DNA of 64,000 nucleotides from Blepharisma japonicum (lineage: Eukaryota > Ciliophora > Heterotrichea > Heterotrichida > Blepharismidae). Shown in pieces: positions 45,894 to 56,800 of the stretch. Each line of letters starts with the position of its first letter. The stretch's first letter is position 1. Under the pieces are notes generated by a model, which saw only the letters and a program-made list of their open reading frames with translations, did no database searches and was not told where the DNA came from. Made by a program: the position numbers and the translations under genes. The stretch spans positions 434,001 to 498,000 of the forward strand of contig CATKHK010000020.1 in assembly GCA_949751835.1 (NCBI GenBank). Direction: 5' to 3'.

Positions 45894-46334
45894 TAGATTT
45901 CCAATGTTAATTATTAAATACTTTTAAAAGTGGATTTTTAGTTGCGCTAAATAGTGTATATAGGCAGTAAAAATACTCTTTAATTTCTATTAATATAGAT
46001 AAAGCAAACTGCTTCAATTTGCTCAAATTAATATCATTTTGATAAATTAGTTAAACTATAAAAAATACACCAATATATTTTTTCTTGAAGTTTCAATGCA
46101 TTTCCTGCAGTTCATAGGATTCTATTCTATGAGATAGAGACACTAAGAGATAGCTTCTTCTTTAGAATTTCCATGCTATTATCAGAGCAGCCCGAGCCCG
46201 AAGCTGGAAATATGGAAAGGGGCAGAAATAAACTCCAGAAACTTGCTATAATTCAATCCAATTTAAACTAAATAATTTTTTTTCATTTCTTTTATTGATT
46301 TTTAAAATCAAATGATTGCTAGCTTATATTATAA
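45894..46334. other. Spacer in the RING cluster
   Basis: 441 bases, AT-rich. No gene recognised. Confidence 0.5.
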
Positions 46335-47018
46335 TTATATATTTAATTGGCATAAAGGGCACTTTGCATTCCTTCTTAGCCATTCCGTTATGCAAATTGG
46401 ATGGAATAAATGATCGCATGGCAGCTTGTGCACAAGTTCATTTATTTTAAAAGCTTCAATGCAAACAGTGCATAACTCAGGACTCATCCCTGCTTGGTAG
46501 ACAACTTTTCTACATTTTTGGCTATTTCATTCAGGTAGCCATTTTGGATAATAAAATCAATCCGATATATTCCAACTTATTTGCTGTGATTTTAGATATT
46601 GAGCAGCTTCTTTTTCTTCTTCATGGTCAGCAAGCTGTGAACTGATTGGGAAGCTTTGAATAAGCTCTTCTCTCGGGTTACTGCAATTGCATTCAAATTT
46701 TTTTGCTGCTTCTGCAACACTTCTGACTACTTCGCCAGCCTTCTTGACTGCTTCGTCAGCCTTCCTGACTGCTTCTTCAACACTTCTGAAAACCTCGAAT
46801 GAATTTCTTACTGCTTTGCGAGCTTCGATAGCACTTCTGGCAGCTTTGCTAGCTCTCCTGGCTGCTTCGTTGGCCATATTAGCTGCTTTTTTAGCCCTCT
46901 TAGCTGCATCGTCGGCTTTCATGGATAATTCTTTAGTCTTTATAGCTGCTTCGCACTTGTATCCTATTGAATAAAGCTCGCTTCTTGCTAAAGAATTTGA
47001 TTCTAAAGAACTTTTCAT
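46335..47018 (-). CDS. Ala-rich coiled-coil RING-H2 protein
   Basis: Predicted 227 residues. The helical region (residues about 25-110) is a different repeat from its neighbours, Ala/Lys/Glu-rich near-heptads such as AAKRAKKAANMANEAARRA. The ISSQLADHEEEKEAAQYL segment is shared with the gene at 44137 (INEQLADHEEVKENAQYL), showing common descent. The C-terminal RING-H2 is CTVC, LPCDHLFHPIC, CPLCQLNI. TGA=Trp at 46557 and in LPEWNSQ. The stop is TAA at 46335-46337. Confidence 0.85.
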
Positions 47019-47176
47019 TATTAATTTTATAGTTCTATATTATAAAGAGGTAAGAAATTACCCCCCAACCAAAATTGAAATAGCATTGCTTATAATCTAA
47101 GAATGCCTCAATTCTACTGAATAGTTAAAATCTGCTCTATATTATTTTTAAATTGAAAAGCTAATCTTAAAAAAAA

Positions 47177-48202
47177 TTATATATCTAATAAATCAAGAGG
47201 GCACTTGGCGCTCATATTTAGCCACTTCATTATGCAATCATCATGAAATCAATGATTACATGGTAAATTCTGTAAGCGCTCATTAGATTTAAAGGCTTCC
47301 ATGCAAATAATGCAACACTCAGGACTTGTTCCAGCCTGATACTTGATTTCCCTAAGTTTTTTCATATTACTTTCAGAAATTCCTTTTGGATTATAAAAAT
47401 TCTCTAAAATATTCATTATATCAAGTGGAGAAGCCGCATGAATTGCATTTCCACCCACATTTATTGTTTCTGCAGATATATATTGATAAAACTCATCTTC
47501 ATTAGTATCTTCTTTTTCTTCTTCTTCGACTTTTTCTTCTTCATTATTTAATTCTTCTTCTCAAGCTGCAAATTGTACTTCAACTGGGAAATTTTCATTT
47601 ATGTTTATTTGTTCTTGGAACATAGCTTCATATGGAGCATCTTTTTCTTCTTGATCAGGCATTTGCAGATCTATAGGTAAATGTGGAGCACTTTCTTTTT
47701 TGTGTTTTTTTGGACTTTTTCCTATAATTTTTTTACTTATTTTCTTAAAAGCAGTTTCAAAGTTTTCACCTTCCTTCTTTAGTTTTATGGCATACTTTTC
47801 AATAGGCCCGTCTTTACTAAACAAATTATTTTTCAAATTTTTCACTTTTTTTGATATGTCACTATAAAGCCCATCTATAGCTTTACTAAAAACGTTTTTA
47901 CTTTCAACATTCTTTTTATTTGGTTCTTGAGGGTTATTAAGAAAATCCAGTGCCTCTTTAAGTGATGACTTCTTGGAGGCTTCACTGGCAGCTTTCAAAG
48001 GGTATCCCATTGAGCAAAGCAACGAAAAATTGTATTCTTTGGGTGAAATCTTGCCTAGGTAATTTTGGTCGATATCATAGATGCATTGGATTGCATCTTC
48101 TAAGCTGTTGGCTTGCCATAGGGCAATTTTGATAACGTTTTTTTGAAATCCCATCTCCAAAAGTTGGTTTTTTAGGGAATTAGTGTCTGCTGGACCATCC
48201 AT
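47177..48202 (-). CDS. UBA-like RING protein with Asp eighth ligand
   Basis: Predicted 341 residues. Two UBA-like repeats at the N-terminus (LLEMGFQKNVIKIALWQAN, about 12-45; LCSMGYPLKAASEASKK, about 60-95), a Lys-rich middle with an amphipathic segment (GENFETAFKKISKKI), an acidic run, then the RING: CIIC, LPCNHWFHDDC, KCPLDLLDI. The final ligand is Asp, as in the UBA-RING genes at 15.5-20.3 kb. The Trp of CNHW is coded by TGA at 47249. The start is the ATG of MDGPADT, matching MDNSPEN and MDDPLGT in the neighbours. Confidence 0.85.
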
Positions 48203-48710
48203 ATTATTAGTTGTAATTCTATAATAATAAAAATTCAAAAAGTAGGTCTGCAGTTAAATACTGATATAAGAATTCAAAATATATATAATTTAATGATAAA
48301 TTGTCTTTTTATTATCTTGATTTGATAGATTTTAATCAAATGGATGCAGCTAGAGGGTTTGAATTAAATATTGTCTCTTCTCGAGTTCACAAAACCTTAT
48401 AAATCAGATGATGCATCTCGTTGACTTAGTAAAATCTTATTTTTTAATCAGTCACTCCAATTTGAAAATTTTGATGGAACAATGATTGAATGGCAACTTA
48501 TGCCCCCAAAATTTTAGCATTTATTATGCAAAACCTTTTATTTGGCGAATAATTATTTATTATTGCTGCCCTATTTTAAAGAGTACCTTGAGAGCAAGTA
48601 CTTGTAAAATCAGTAACCTATTATTGCTAACTTTCAAAATTATCTAGAATAATGATTATTAAACTACTAAACAAATATAGTCATCAGTGCTTATATTTTA
48701 TAAAGTGAAA
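48203..48710. other. Spacer with a RING fossil
   Basis: Contains the decayed fragment at 48385-48560; otherwise AT-rich with no gene. Confidence 0.5.
48385..48560 (-). pseudogene. Decayed RING 3' fragment
   Basis: On the plus-strand text, 48390-48530 aligns with gaps to the RING-coding part of the gene at 50212 (about 50195-50330), including the stretch around GGAACAATGATTGAATGGCA, which corresponds to GAAAAACATGATTGCATGGCA. Frame and zinc ligands are lost and nothing of the UBA region is visible. Confidence 0.55.
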
Positions 48711-50048
48711 TTATATATCTAATAGATCGAGAGGGCACTTGGCACTCCTTTTTAGCCACTCCTTAATGCAATCATTATGAAACCAATGATTGCATGGCAA
48801 TATTTTTAGACGCTCATTAACTATGAAAGCTTCCATACAAATACTGCAAGACTCAGGACTTGTACCAGCCTGATATTTGATTTCTTTAATCTTTCTCATA
48901 TTAATTTCAGAAATCCCTTTTGGACGTCAATACCTTTCTAAAATATTCAATATTTCAAGTTGAGGGCGGGCGTTAATTACATTTCCATCCATATATATTT
49001 GTTCAGCAGATATATATTGATAATCGCCATCTTCATGATAAGCATCTTGCTCTACAAGTGGGATTTCTTCATTTATATCTTGCTGCTCTTGAATTAAACC
49101 TTGATATAAGGGATCTTCTCAAGCAGCAAGTTGCTCCTCAATTGGGAAGTCTTCATTTATGTGTTCTAAGTTTAAATCCTGATGTATGGGCTCTTCAAAA
49201 GCAGCAAATTGCTCCTCAATTGGAAATTCTTCATTTATGTGTTCTGAGTTTAAATGTTGATGCAAGGCTTCTTCTCTTGACTGCTCTATAGCAGCCTCTA
49301 TTTCTTCCTGAGAAAAATCTGGAATCTCTTCATTTCTTGGGCTTTCTTGATCTCTTCTTCTGATTAATCTGCTTTTTATTATATTAAAAGCAGCCTCAAA
49401 ATTTTTCCCTTGCTCTTTTAACTCTCGAGCATAAATTTCTACTATTCCACCATCACGAAATAGATTTTCTCCGTAATTTCTGACTTTTTTTGAAACTTCG
49501 CCATATAGTTCACCTATATTATCCCTAGCTTCTTCAACAAAATTGATAATTTTACCAAATGCATTATTACGCTTGGCAGGTTTTTCAGAGTGTTTATTTT
49601 CTTTTTGTAAATTAAAAAGAAGTTCAATTCCTAAACCTAAAGCTAAATTGATTGGATTTTTATGAGGTTTTTTTTTTTCTTGTTGGGGTTTATTTAAAAC
49701 TTTTGGAAATTCAATAGGTAATGGCTTTTCCACAGCCTTGCTGACATCTTTTTCAGGAGGTTTATTTCCTTCAGGATGGTTATTGAGAAAGTCAAGTGCT
49801 TCTTCAAGCGATGGCTTCTCAGCAGCTATACTGGCTGCGCCAGAAGAATATCCTCAATATCAAAGTAGCAAGAATTTATAATCCTTAGCTGGAACATGAC
49901 TTCGACCTTTATTATTGATGTCGTTTATGCACTGAATTGCGTATTCTTTATTTTTAGTATACCATAGTGCAATATTGATTTCATTTTCTTGAAATCCCAT
50001 CGCTAACAGCTCATTTTTTAGAGAAATATTTTCAGGAGAGTTGTCCAT
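48711..50048 (-). CDS. UBA-like RING protein with Asp eighth ligand, longest member
   Basis: Predicted 445 residues. Starts MDNSPENISLKNELLAMGF, a UBA-like repeat, then a second one (SIAAEKPSLEEALDFLNN). A Lys-rich middle with NFEAAFNIIKSRL parallels the two neighbours. Two to three copies of an approximately 20-residue acidic repeat (HINEEFPIEEQFAAFEEP, HINEDFPIEEQLAAWEDP) precede the RING: CSIC, LPCNHWFHNDC, KCPLDLLDI. TGA=Trp at 49860, 49854 and 49119. Closest to the gene at 47177. Confidence 0.87.
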
Positions 50049-50211
50049 GCTATTAATATGAATCTATATTTTAATTTTCAGTAAATATTTGATTTAATTC
50101 CATATATATTTTATAGTAAAGTTTTTATCATTTTAATTCGATAATTTTTAATAAAAATGCATTTTAGAAGCTTAATTAAATATTACCACTCATAGAACCT
50201 AATAAATCAGA

Positions 50212-51144
50212 TTATATATTTTTAAGGCACAGGGCACACTTAGTGCTCCTATTCAACCACTTCATAATACAATATTGATGAAAAACATGATTGCATGGCA
50301 GTTTACATACTTGCTCATTTACTACAAATTCTTCAAGGCAAATTATGCAAGATTCAGGTTTCATATAAGATTGAAAAGCAACTTTTCTTAATTTTTGCTT
50401 GTCTCTTTCAGAGAGCCCTACTTGATTGCTGAATCTTTCTAAAATATTTAAAATTTCTAGTTGAGGGGATGGGTTAATGACATTCCCATTTGCAATTATT
50501 CGCTCACCAGATATATATCGAGCGTCTTCTTTTCATTCTTCATTACCAGGCTGCAGCTCTTCAGGCGGAGGCGGGACTTCTCGATTAAGATCTTCTCTTC
50601 GTCTTCTTCTATTAAATTTTCGTGTTAGCTCTCTAAAAGCGTCCTCAAAAGTCATTCCTTCATTAATAAACCTTTCTGCAAAATATTCAACTTTTCCGCC
50701 ATCTGATAAATCATTTCTGACCCTTTCAGCTTCTTTTGTTATGTGACTTAAGAAATCAATTACTTTTTTGGATTCTTTTTGAAGTAAGCCTCTCGCATGA
50801 TTAAATAAATCGTTTTTTCTAGGCTGTCTTTGATTTTGAACAGGGTTTTCAGGAATGGCTTTAGCTTCTTCTGGAGGGTTTGTAAGAAACTCTATCGCTT
50901 CAGTAAGTGATGGCTTTTCAATGGCGCTGATAATAGCTTCTTCAGGGTATCCCATTGAAGAGAGATGTGAGAAATAGTATTCTTGGGGTGAAATTTCACC
51001 TCAATCATTTTGGATGGATTCACATAATGCAGCTGCTTCTTCCATCTTGTCAGTCATTCATAGGGCAATTGTTACTGTATTTTCTCAAAAACCCATCTCC
51101 AGAAGCATACTCTTTATAAAATCAGTACCCAGAGGATCATCCAT
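50212..51144 (-). CDS. UBA-like RING protein with Cys eighth ligand
   Basis: Predicted 310 residues. MDDPLGTDFIKSMLLEMGF opens a UBA-like repeat with three TGA=Trp codons; a second repeat follows (HLSSMGYPEEAIISAIEKPS). The middle region (GMTFEDAFRELTRKFNRRR) matches the neighbours. The C-terminal RING is CIIC, LPCNHVFHQYC, KCALCLKNI, so the last ligand is Cys here. Chimera-like: UBA part of the Asp-type genes with a Cys-type RING end. It is the first gene of the cluster in transcription order. Confidence 0.87.
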
Positions 51145-51650
51145 TATTCTACAAATATAAAACACTAAAACTTAGCTCAACAAGGCAATATATTGAATCT
51201 TGTATATATAAATAAATTATAAATTTTCTATTTTCTTAGACTTAATTAAAGCAGAAAATGCAACAAAGATTGTTTAAAGTTTGAATTTTATATAAAAATA
51301 ACACTTCCTTTATAATTTCATTTAAATGCTATTTTGCCTAGAAAATCGAAACATGATTTTAAATAAAATAGCTTCAAAATTAATCAACAGGGCAGTTATT
51401 AATATTTTTGAGTTATTTCAACAATTAGTTTAAACAACCCAAATCTGCATAAATTTAGCTACCTTCTTAGAGGCGTTTTAAATTCAAGCATTGTATCCTT
51501 AATACCTTAAATAATTCAAAAACTCTATAATATCTATTCAGTAATGTGCGCCTGCACCATCCACAAGAATTCATTAACTAAAATTAATTCTTAGAGCTTA
51601 TTTAATATAAAATATTAAAATTTCTTAGCTCTTTTAATTATTAACCTTTC
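51145..51650. other. Spacer between RING cluster and hemoglobin gene
   Basis: 506 bases, AT-rich, no gene recognised. Confidence 0.5.
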
Positions 51651-52007
51651 TTAGTTCAACACAACATCTGATCTAAAAGATGAGATGACATCACTAACAT
51701 CTTCCAAGTCTTGCTCGATGACTCCTCTGTCTCGTAAGACTTGAAACAGATTAGATACAAATCTATCATAATGAGCACCAGTAATTCCCATTCCTACATG
51801 CACTCTTCTAATTGATGTAAAAAAATGATTTTCCGCGGTACCAAGTGCTGCCTTCAACAGTCCTGCGTTCATTGCTTTTACTCTTTCTACGTCTTTTCCT
51901 ACAAAAAATCCTTGCAGTGTAGGATCGGATATATTTAGGTTATAAAATTCATCGAGAATTCTATGCCAGAACGGATCTCCTCCGTATTTTTCAAACAACG
52001 AGGCCAT
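51651..52007 (-). CDS. Truncated hemoglobin (2-on-2 globin, group I-like)
   Basis: Predicted 118 residues, the usual length. Family features are the N-terminal LFEKYGGDPFWHRILDEFY, the FF in LQGFFVG, and VHVGMGITGAHYDRFV, where His of VHVGMGI is the proximal haem ligand. Ciliate trHbs bind O2 or detoxify NO in the cytosol. There is no signal peptide. The B10 residue, usually Tyr, appears in DEFYNLNI. The stop lies about 150 bases before the RING-cluster spacer, and its start is 20 bp from the epsin stop on the same strand. Confidence 0.93.
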   Translation of the reverse strand: MASLFEKYGGDPFWHRILDEFYNLNISDPTLQGFFVGKDVERVKAMNAGLLKAALGTAENHFFTSIRRVHVGMGITGAHYDRFVSNLFQVLRDRGVIEQDLEDVSDVISSFRSDVVLN

Positions 52008-52027
52008 TTTTATAATCTACTTAATTC

Positions 52028-53656
52028 TTAAAGTTCTATATTATTAACTGACATAAGTGTTTGATTCCCTGACAGTGATATGCTCAAGCCATCCAGATTC
52101 ATTAAGCTTGCTTCTAAATTTGAGTGGCTTATAGGGCGTTTTTCAGTTTGAAGATTCTGGGTACCCTGAATGTTGCCATTCATAAAAGGCTGAGGTTGGA
52201 AAGAGTTCCCATTTGGAAATCCATTCGTCCTTGGATTAAACTGATTAAAAGTTCCTTGAGGAGCATTATAGGCAAAGTTACTTGAGCTATGATAAGGATT
52301 TTGGAAATTTTGGGCTTGCATATATGGGTTTTGAGGGGGAAATTGAGGGTTCGGTATTGGATTATTGTAAAATTGATTTTGGGGATAATAAACATTTTGA
52401 GCTGAAACTTGAGGATTTGTCATAACTTGTTTGGGATAAATAGGATATGAAGGCTGAATACTCACAGAGTCAAACGGATCTGAATAAGCTGGCTCTAATT
52501 TAGCTGGCTGTGTAGCTGAAGCTTCATCAAATGGGTTATAAGAATTTGATGGATAGCTACTATTAAAATCTGGCATCGACTGCTGATGAACTGGTTTTTG
52601 AATATCTGTTGTAAACAAGTCAGCTAGTAATTCTTGAGTTGAAGGGGTTGGTGTGACTGGCTCTGCTGCGAAGCCATTTGCAAAATTTTTTGAATTAGGA
52701 AGGTTTGTGGCACTTTGTGAGTGTTGGTTTGGTTTTTGCTTTAATTGTGTTCCTTTAAAGAAATCTGACTTATTTTGGCTGCTGCCATTAGCTATTCCAT
52801 TATTCTGAGTTATAGGAGGAAACTCTTGCACTTCCTGATTGTTTTTCCTTTTTTGGTCTTTTACCTGGATTCCTTTAAAAATGTCTTGCTTAGGCTTTTC
52901 TTGGAAATCTTGCTTAGGCTTTTCTTGGAAAATGTCTACCTTTGGCCTCTGATTGAATATATCTTTAAAGCTCTCCGGGGCCTCAGTCGGCTCTTGCCTA
53001 CTTTCAGGCTGCCTATTCACAATAGCTGGACTAATTTTTGCCTGCTCATACCAAGGCTCATTCTGAGCAGGCGTCGGATTCTTTTCAATAATTTTAGTTT
53101 GTGGAGGCTCATAATTGTAATTATTAATCGGTTCTTCATATTTCATCACTGGTGGAGGATTTTGATGGCTGCCTACTTCTTTCGATGAAATCGACATAAA
53201 TCTTTCCCTCTGTATTCTACCTGCAGCCCTTTCTTCTTGCAATAACTGTTCATTACTTAACAGGTGCACTATTTGCCTTACCTTTGTCCTTACTACATCG
53301 CCTTGCTCCAATCCTTTTTCCCTATACGAAAATTCCAGTAATGCCCTAACTCTGGCCTGGTTAGTTTGTATATCAGACAAAATATAGTTAGAGCCTACCT
53401 TTATGAGTGTTTCTATCAGTGTAAGGGTCTTGCTAATTTTTTTCCAGTCTTTTTCAGGTGATTTTAAGTAATGCCAAATTGCCTTTGAGATGACTGGAAC
53501 TTCTTCGGTGTTGAAGCTTTTGTCAGCTATTGAGTAAAGTGAACTTTTGGAAGGAACTGAGTCGTTATTCTTTGTTGCTTCGGAAATGAGCTTTTCTAGA
53601 GGCGTTTTTGTGAGTTTATGCTTCAAGTTTGTTGCTGCTTTCTTAAATCTCTCCAT
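52028..53656 (-). CDS. Epsin-like ENTH-domain endocytic adaptor
   Basis: Predicted 542 residues. The ENTH domain covers about 8-150 (TKTPLEKLISEATKNND, VISKAIWHYLKSPEKDWKKISKTL, LLEFSYREKGLEQGDVVR). The rest is disordered and Gln/Asn/Pro-rich with endocytic motifs: NPF (SYNPFDEA), DPF (YSDPFDS) and several FKG/FQEKP repeats around residues 230-265. It binds phosphoinositides and recruits clathrin/EH-domain partners at endocytic sites. No ubiquitin-interacting motif is obvious. No TGA codon in the frame. Confidence 0.9.
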   Translation of the reverse strand: MERFKKAATNLKHKLTKTPLEKLISEATKNNDSVPSKSSLYSIADKSFNTEEVPVISKAIWHYLKSPEKDWKKISKTLTLIETLIKVGSNYILSDIQTNQARVRALLEFSYREKGLEQGDVVRTKVRQIVHLLSNEQLLQEERAAGRIQRERFMSISSKEVGSHQNPPPVMKYEEPINNYNYEPPQTKIIEKNPTPAQNEPWYEQAKISPAIVNRQPESRQEPTEAPESFKDIFNQRPKVDIFQEKPKQDFQEKPKQDIFKGIQVKDQKRKNNQEVQEFPPITQNNGIANGSSQNKSDFFKGTQLKQKPNQHSQSATNLPNSKNFANGFAAEPVTPTPSTQELLADLFTTDIQKPVHQQSMPDFNSSYPSNSYNPFDEASATQPAKLEPAYSDPFDSVSIQPSYPIYPKQVMTNPQVSAQNVYYPQNQFYNNPIPNPQFPPQNPYMQAQNFQNPYHSSSNFAYNAPQGTFNQFNPRTNGFPNGNSFQPQPFMNGNIQGTQNLQTEKRPISHSNLEASLMNLDGLSISLSGNQTLMSVNNIEL

Positions 53657-53897
53657 ATTATCAGATAATTATAAGCTTCTTAACGACCCAAGGTGTTGAT
53701 AATATTCATAGAGAATGGGAAAAGTAAGAATATTTGAAGGAAAGGATGCTAAAAGGGAAAACTATCATCAAGCACTAATATTTATGTGAAACTCTAAATA
53801 TGTTGAAATTTTGATATAAAAGCAATAAAACTCTGGATAATTAATTTTGTAACCTAAATTATTTTAAATTTAAACCTTATTAATTTAAAAATATATA

Positions 53898-56800
53898 TTA
53901 TTCGTCTTGAATAATCCCTTTCAGCCTTATTTTTTCAAAGAAACTGTTTGCAGCTATTTCTGAAGACTTTAGCTTGGAAACATCTCTTCCTTCACTTATA
54001 AACTCTTCATCTAAAAATACCCTAGTCACAAACTCAGAGCATTCTGGGTTCCTGTAGTTTTCCACCTTATATCTCTGTATCCTTACACTTCCAATCTTCT
54101 GCTTTTGGGCCCACATAAGCAATTTCGAGTGCGGATGATCTTCAATTCCTTTTGGATTTGATATATACTCTAAATGATTTTTCATAATTTTGAAGACAAT
54201 ATCTTTACACACCTCAAAAGAGCCTGAATCAAGATATATTGCGCCTATAAGGGATTCTATTTGGTCAGCTAAAACTTTCATTCCAGGATCAGGGAACTTT
54301 TTCATATCCATTTCTCCTTCTTTTTCCATCCTTTCTTTGGCTTGGACAAGTATTTTGATGTCTTTTGCTAAATCAACACTATCATACTTTAGATGCTTAT
54401 ATAACCCTAGCTCAAAATTCAGCAAGGCAAAAAACCTATTATTGACACCAGCTATTTTCATTTTACTTAAAAGTCCTGGAGCAGCATCTGGGTTTTTTAT
54501 CATTAAATGCTCTAAGACCACCAAATCAATGATAGCATCTCCTATAAATTCCAGTCTTTGGTAATCACAGCCTTTCATAAGAGATGGGTGAGTCATTGCT
54601 TCTGCAAATAGATCTTTATTTTTGAATTCATAGCCAATTTTAAATTCAATATCCGTATAGTCCCCTTCGATTTTCCCATAGTCAATTGCAGGTGGAGGAT
54701 GATCAATCAGCTTAAAATTTATTAGCAGCTGAGTTGCCAGCTCAAATCCGCCTTCCAAATAAGCAGCTCCAATAAGCGCTTCAATACAGTCAGCTAGCTG
54801 TTTGTGACTGATTTCTACTACAGTGTTAGAAGGCTTGAAGTATAGCTCTCCATCTTCTTCTAAAGTTTTGTCCCAGCCAAGCTCATCACAAGCCTCCTTT
54901 TCATTTTCTTCGTCACTTGAGCTTGGGATTTCTCTATCATCATTAAAAATTTCATTCATCCCTGGAGCAAGCCATCTTTTTATATTCAGCGGCTTTACTT
55001 GCATATATCTGTATAGTTTTAGCTGTAAGGCAAGCTTAAATAGCCGATGGTTTGAGATGATTTCTATACGTTTCTTTGTGAGGAGACCTTCAGGATCTCC
55101 TGGATTTAAATGATACAGATAGATAGAGGTAAGGTATTTAAGAACACAATCGCCTAAAATTTCCAGTCTTTCGTAATTAGAAAGCTCCAAAGCACTTGTT
55201 GAGGTTATTGCTTCTATTATTTTGGTTGAAGGCAGGGGAATGTTGATTTCTTGCTTAAGATTAATCATCAGGAATAGCTTGTTAAGCTTGTTTATAATAG
55301 AAGGGGTAAATTTGCCTAGCAAAAGATATTCAGCTGGGATCGGGAAAATCTGAGCTACATCGTAAGGAATTAAAGCCATTCGAGAATGATCTTTCCCAGG
55401 ATTCAGCTTTGGGCGATCAAATTGCCTAAAAGTCCCTAGTTTTCTTGCTCTATAAACAGTTGAGTTTTCTAGATTTAGCCCATATTTTGTATGATAATAT
55501 TCTTCAACTGACCAAACCCTATGCCTTTGCTGATCCTCAAACTCATAGTCTAGACCATCTTTAATTTCTTCATAAATTACAAAAAACTCATGCAGATGTG
55601 TTGTATATATTATTTTTCCAGCCGAGTCAATTTTTGCATCATTTGGCTGCCTTACAAAGTCAATTGCATTATTAATAGTTTCCCAATCAATCTCATCCCC
55701 TAATAATGGTATCACACAGGTAGGAATTTCATTAATTTCTTTATTTCCAAAAACTCCAATTTTTTCGTTTTTTCAGATTTTTTCAGCTAAATCTTTGTAA
55801 CGCATGCCTAAAATTGAGTTAAAAATGATATGGAAGGTTTGGATTTTTAATAATTCTTCATTTGTATAAGTCTTTAAATTTAATAGTACTGGCATTGCAG
55901 TAAATGGGAATAAATTGCATTTTTCGCAACTTTCATTAGGGTCGTGAAAACTTTTGTCATGCTTAAAATCAACCCCGCGATATCTGAATAGGTTATAAGG
56001 AAACACTGTAAAAGGCTCTCCAGGAATTTCAACTGATGACAAAATACCAATGTAAAGCATACAATTTTCAGGAAAAACTGGAGTCAGCTGGATTTTGTAT
56101 AAAAATAAATTCGAGTCTTGTCTAGCACGGATAGTGAAAAGGGAAAAGACTTGTGGCATCAGAGTCATAGATGTGAAATCTTCTTTTGAACGCTTTGCCC
56201 TGATTCTTCCTCCGTTCTTGTTAATAAATTCAATCTCAGGATCATTGTGTGTGTATTCTTTTTCAGTTGAATTTTCAGCCCATGTTGGTCTTAAATGCTT
56301 ATTTAAGAGCCCAACGCTAAATAATTCTCCAACGGCTTGCAAGCTTGCGTCTTCTTTTGATTCATTTTCTTTAGGCCAGAGTTTGCTTGATCTAATTGGT
56401 GATATTTTAAAAAGCTTAGGAAGCTTCAATGTACATAAATATCCGCCTCTTAAACTATTAACCCCAGGAATAGTGCATTCTCCAGGCCGATAATACTTAT
56501 ACTCATAATGTGGTTTTAAAACTGTATATTGGTCAGTTGGGTATTTTTTGCAGAATTCTTTAATAAATTTTACACTCCAGTCAATACTCACTTTTGCCCC
56601 GGTCTCTGGATTTTCGTAGTACTGAGGATTAGGCATTTTTCGGACTGGCTTTGAAAAATCTTCATCAGCGATTGTTTTAAGCCACGAAATGGCGTCCTCA
56701 AAGCCATTTAGCTGTGCCTCCATATCTTTTTTATTACCATGCTCTACTAGTACCATAAAAGTTGAGTTTTGGTCTCTCGCTCTCCCTTTTGACTGCACAT

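Noticed and set aside
53898-55715. Separate RNase III gene next to a helicase gene
   Set aside because: The junction is a TGA codon at 55773 read as Trp; the two halves form one Dicer frame in the canonical domain order.
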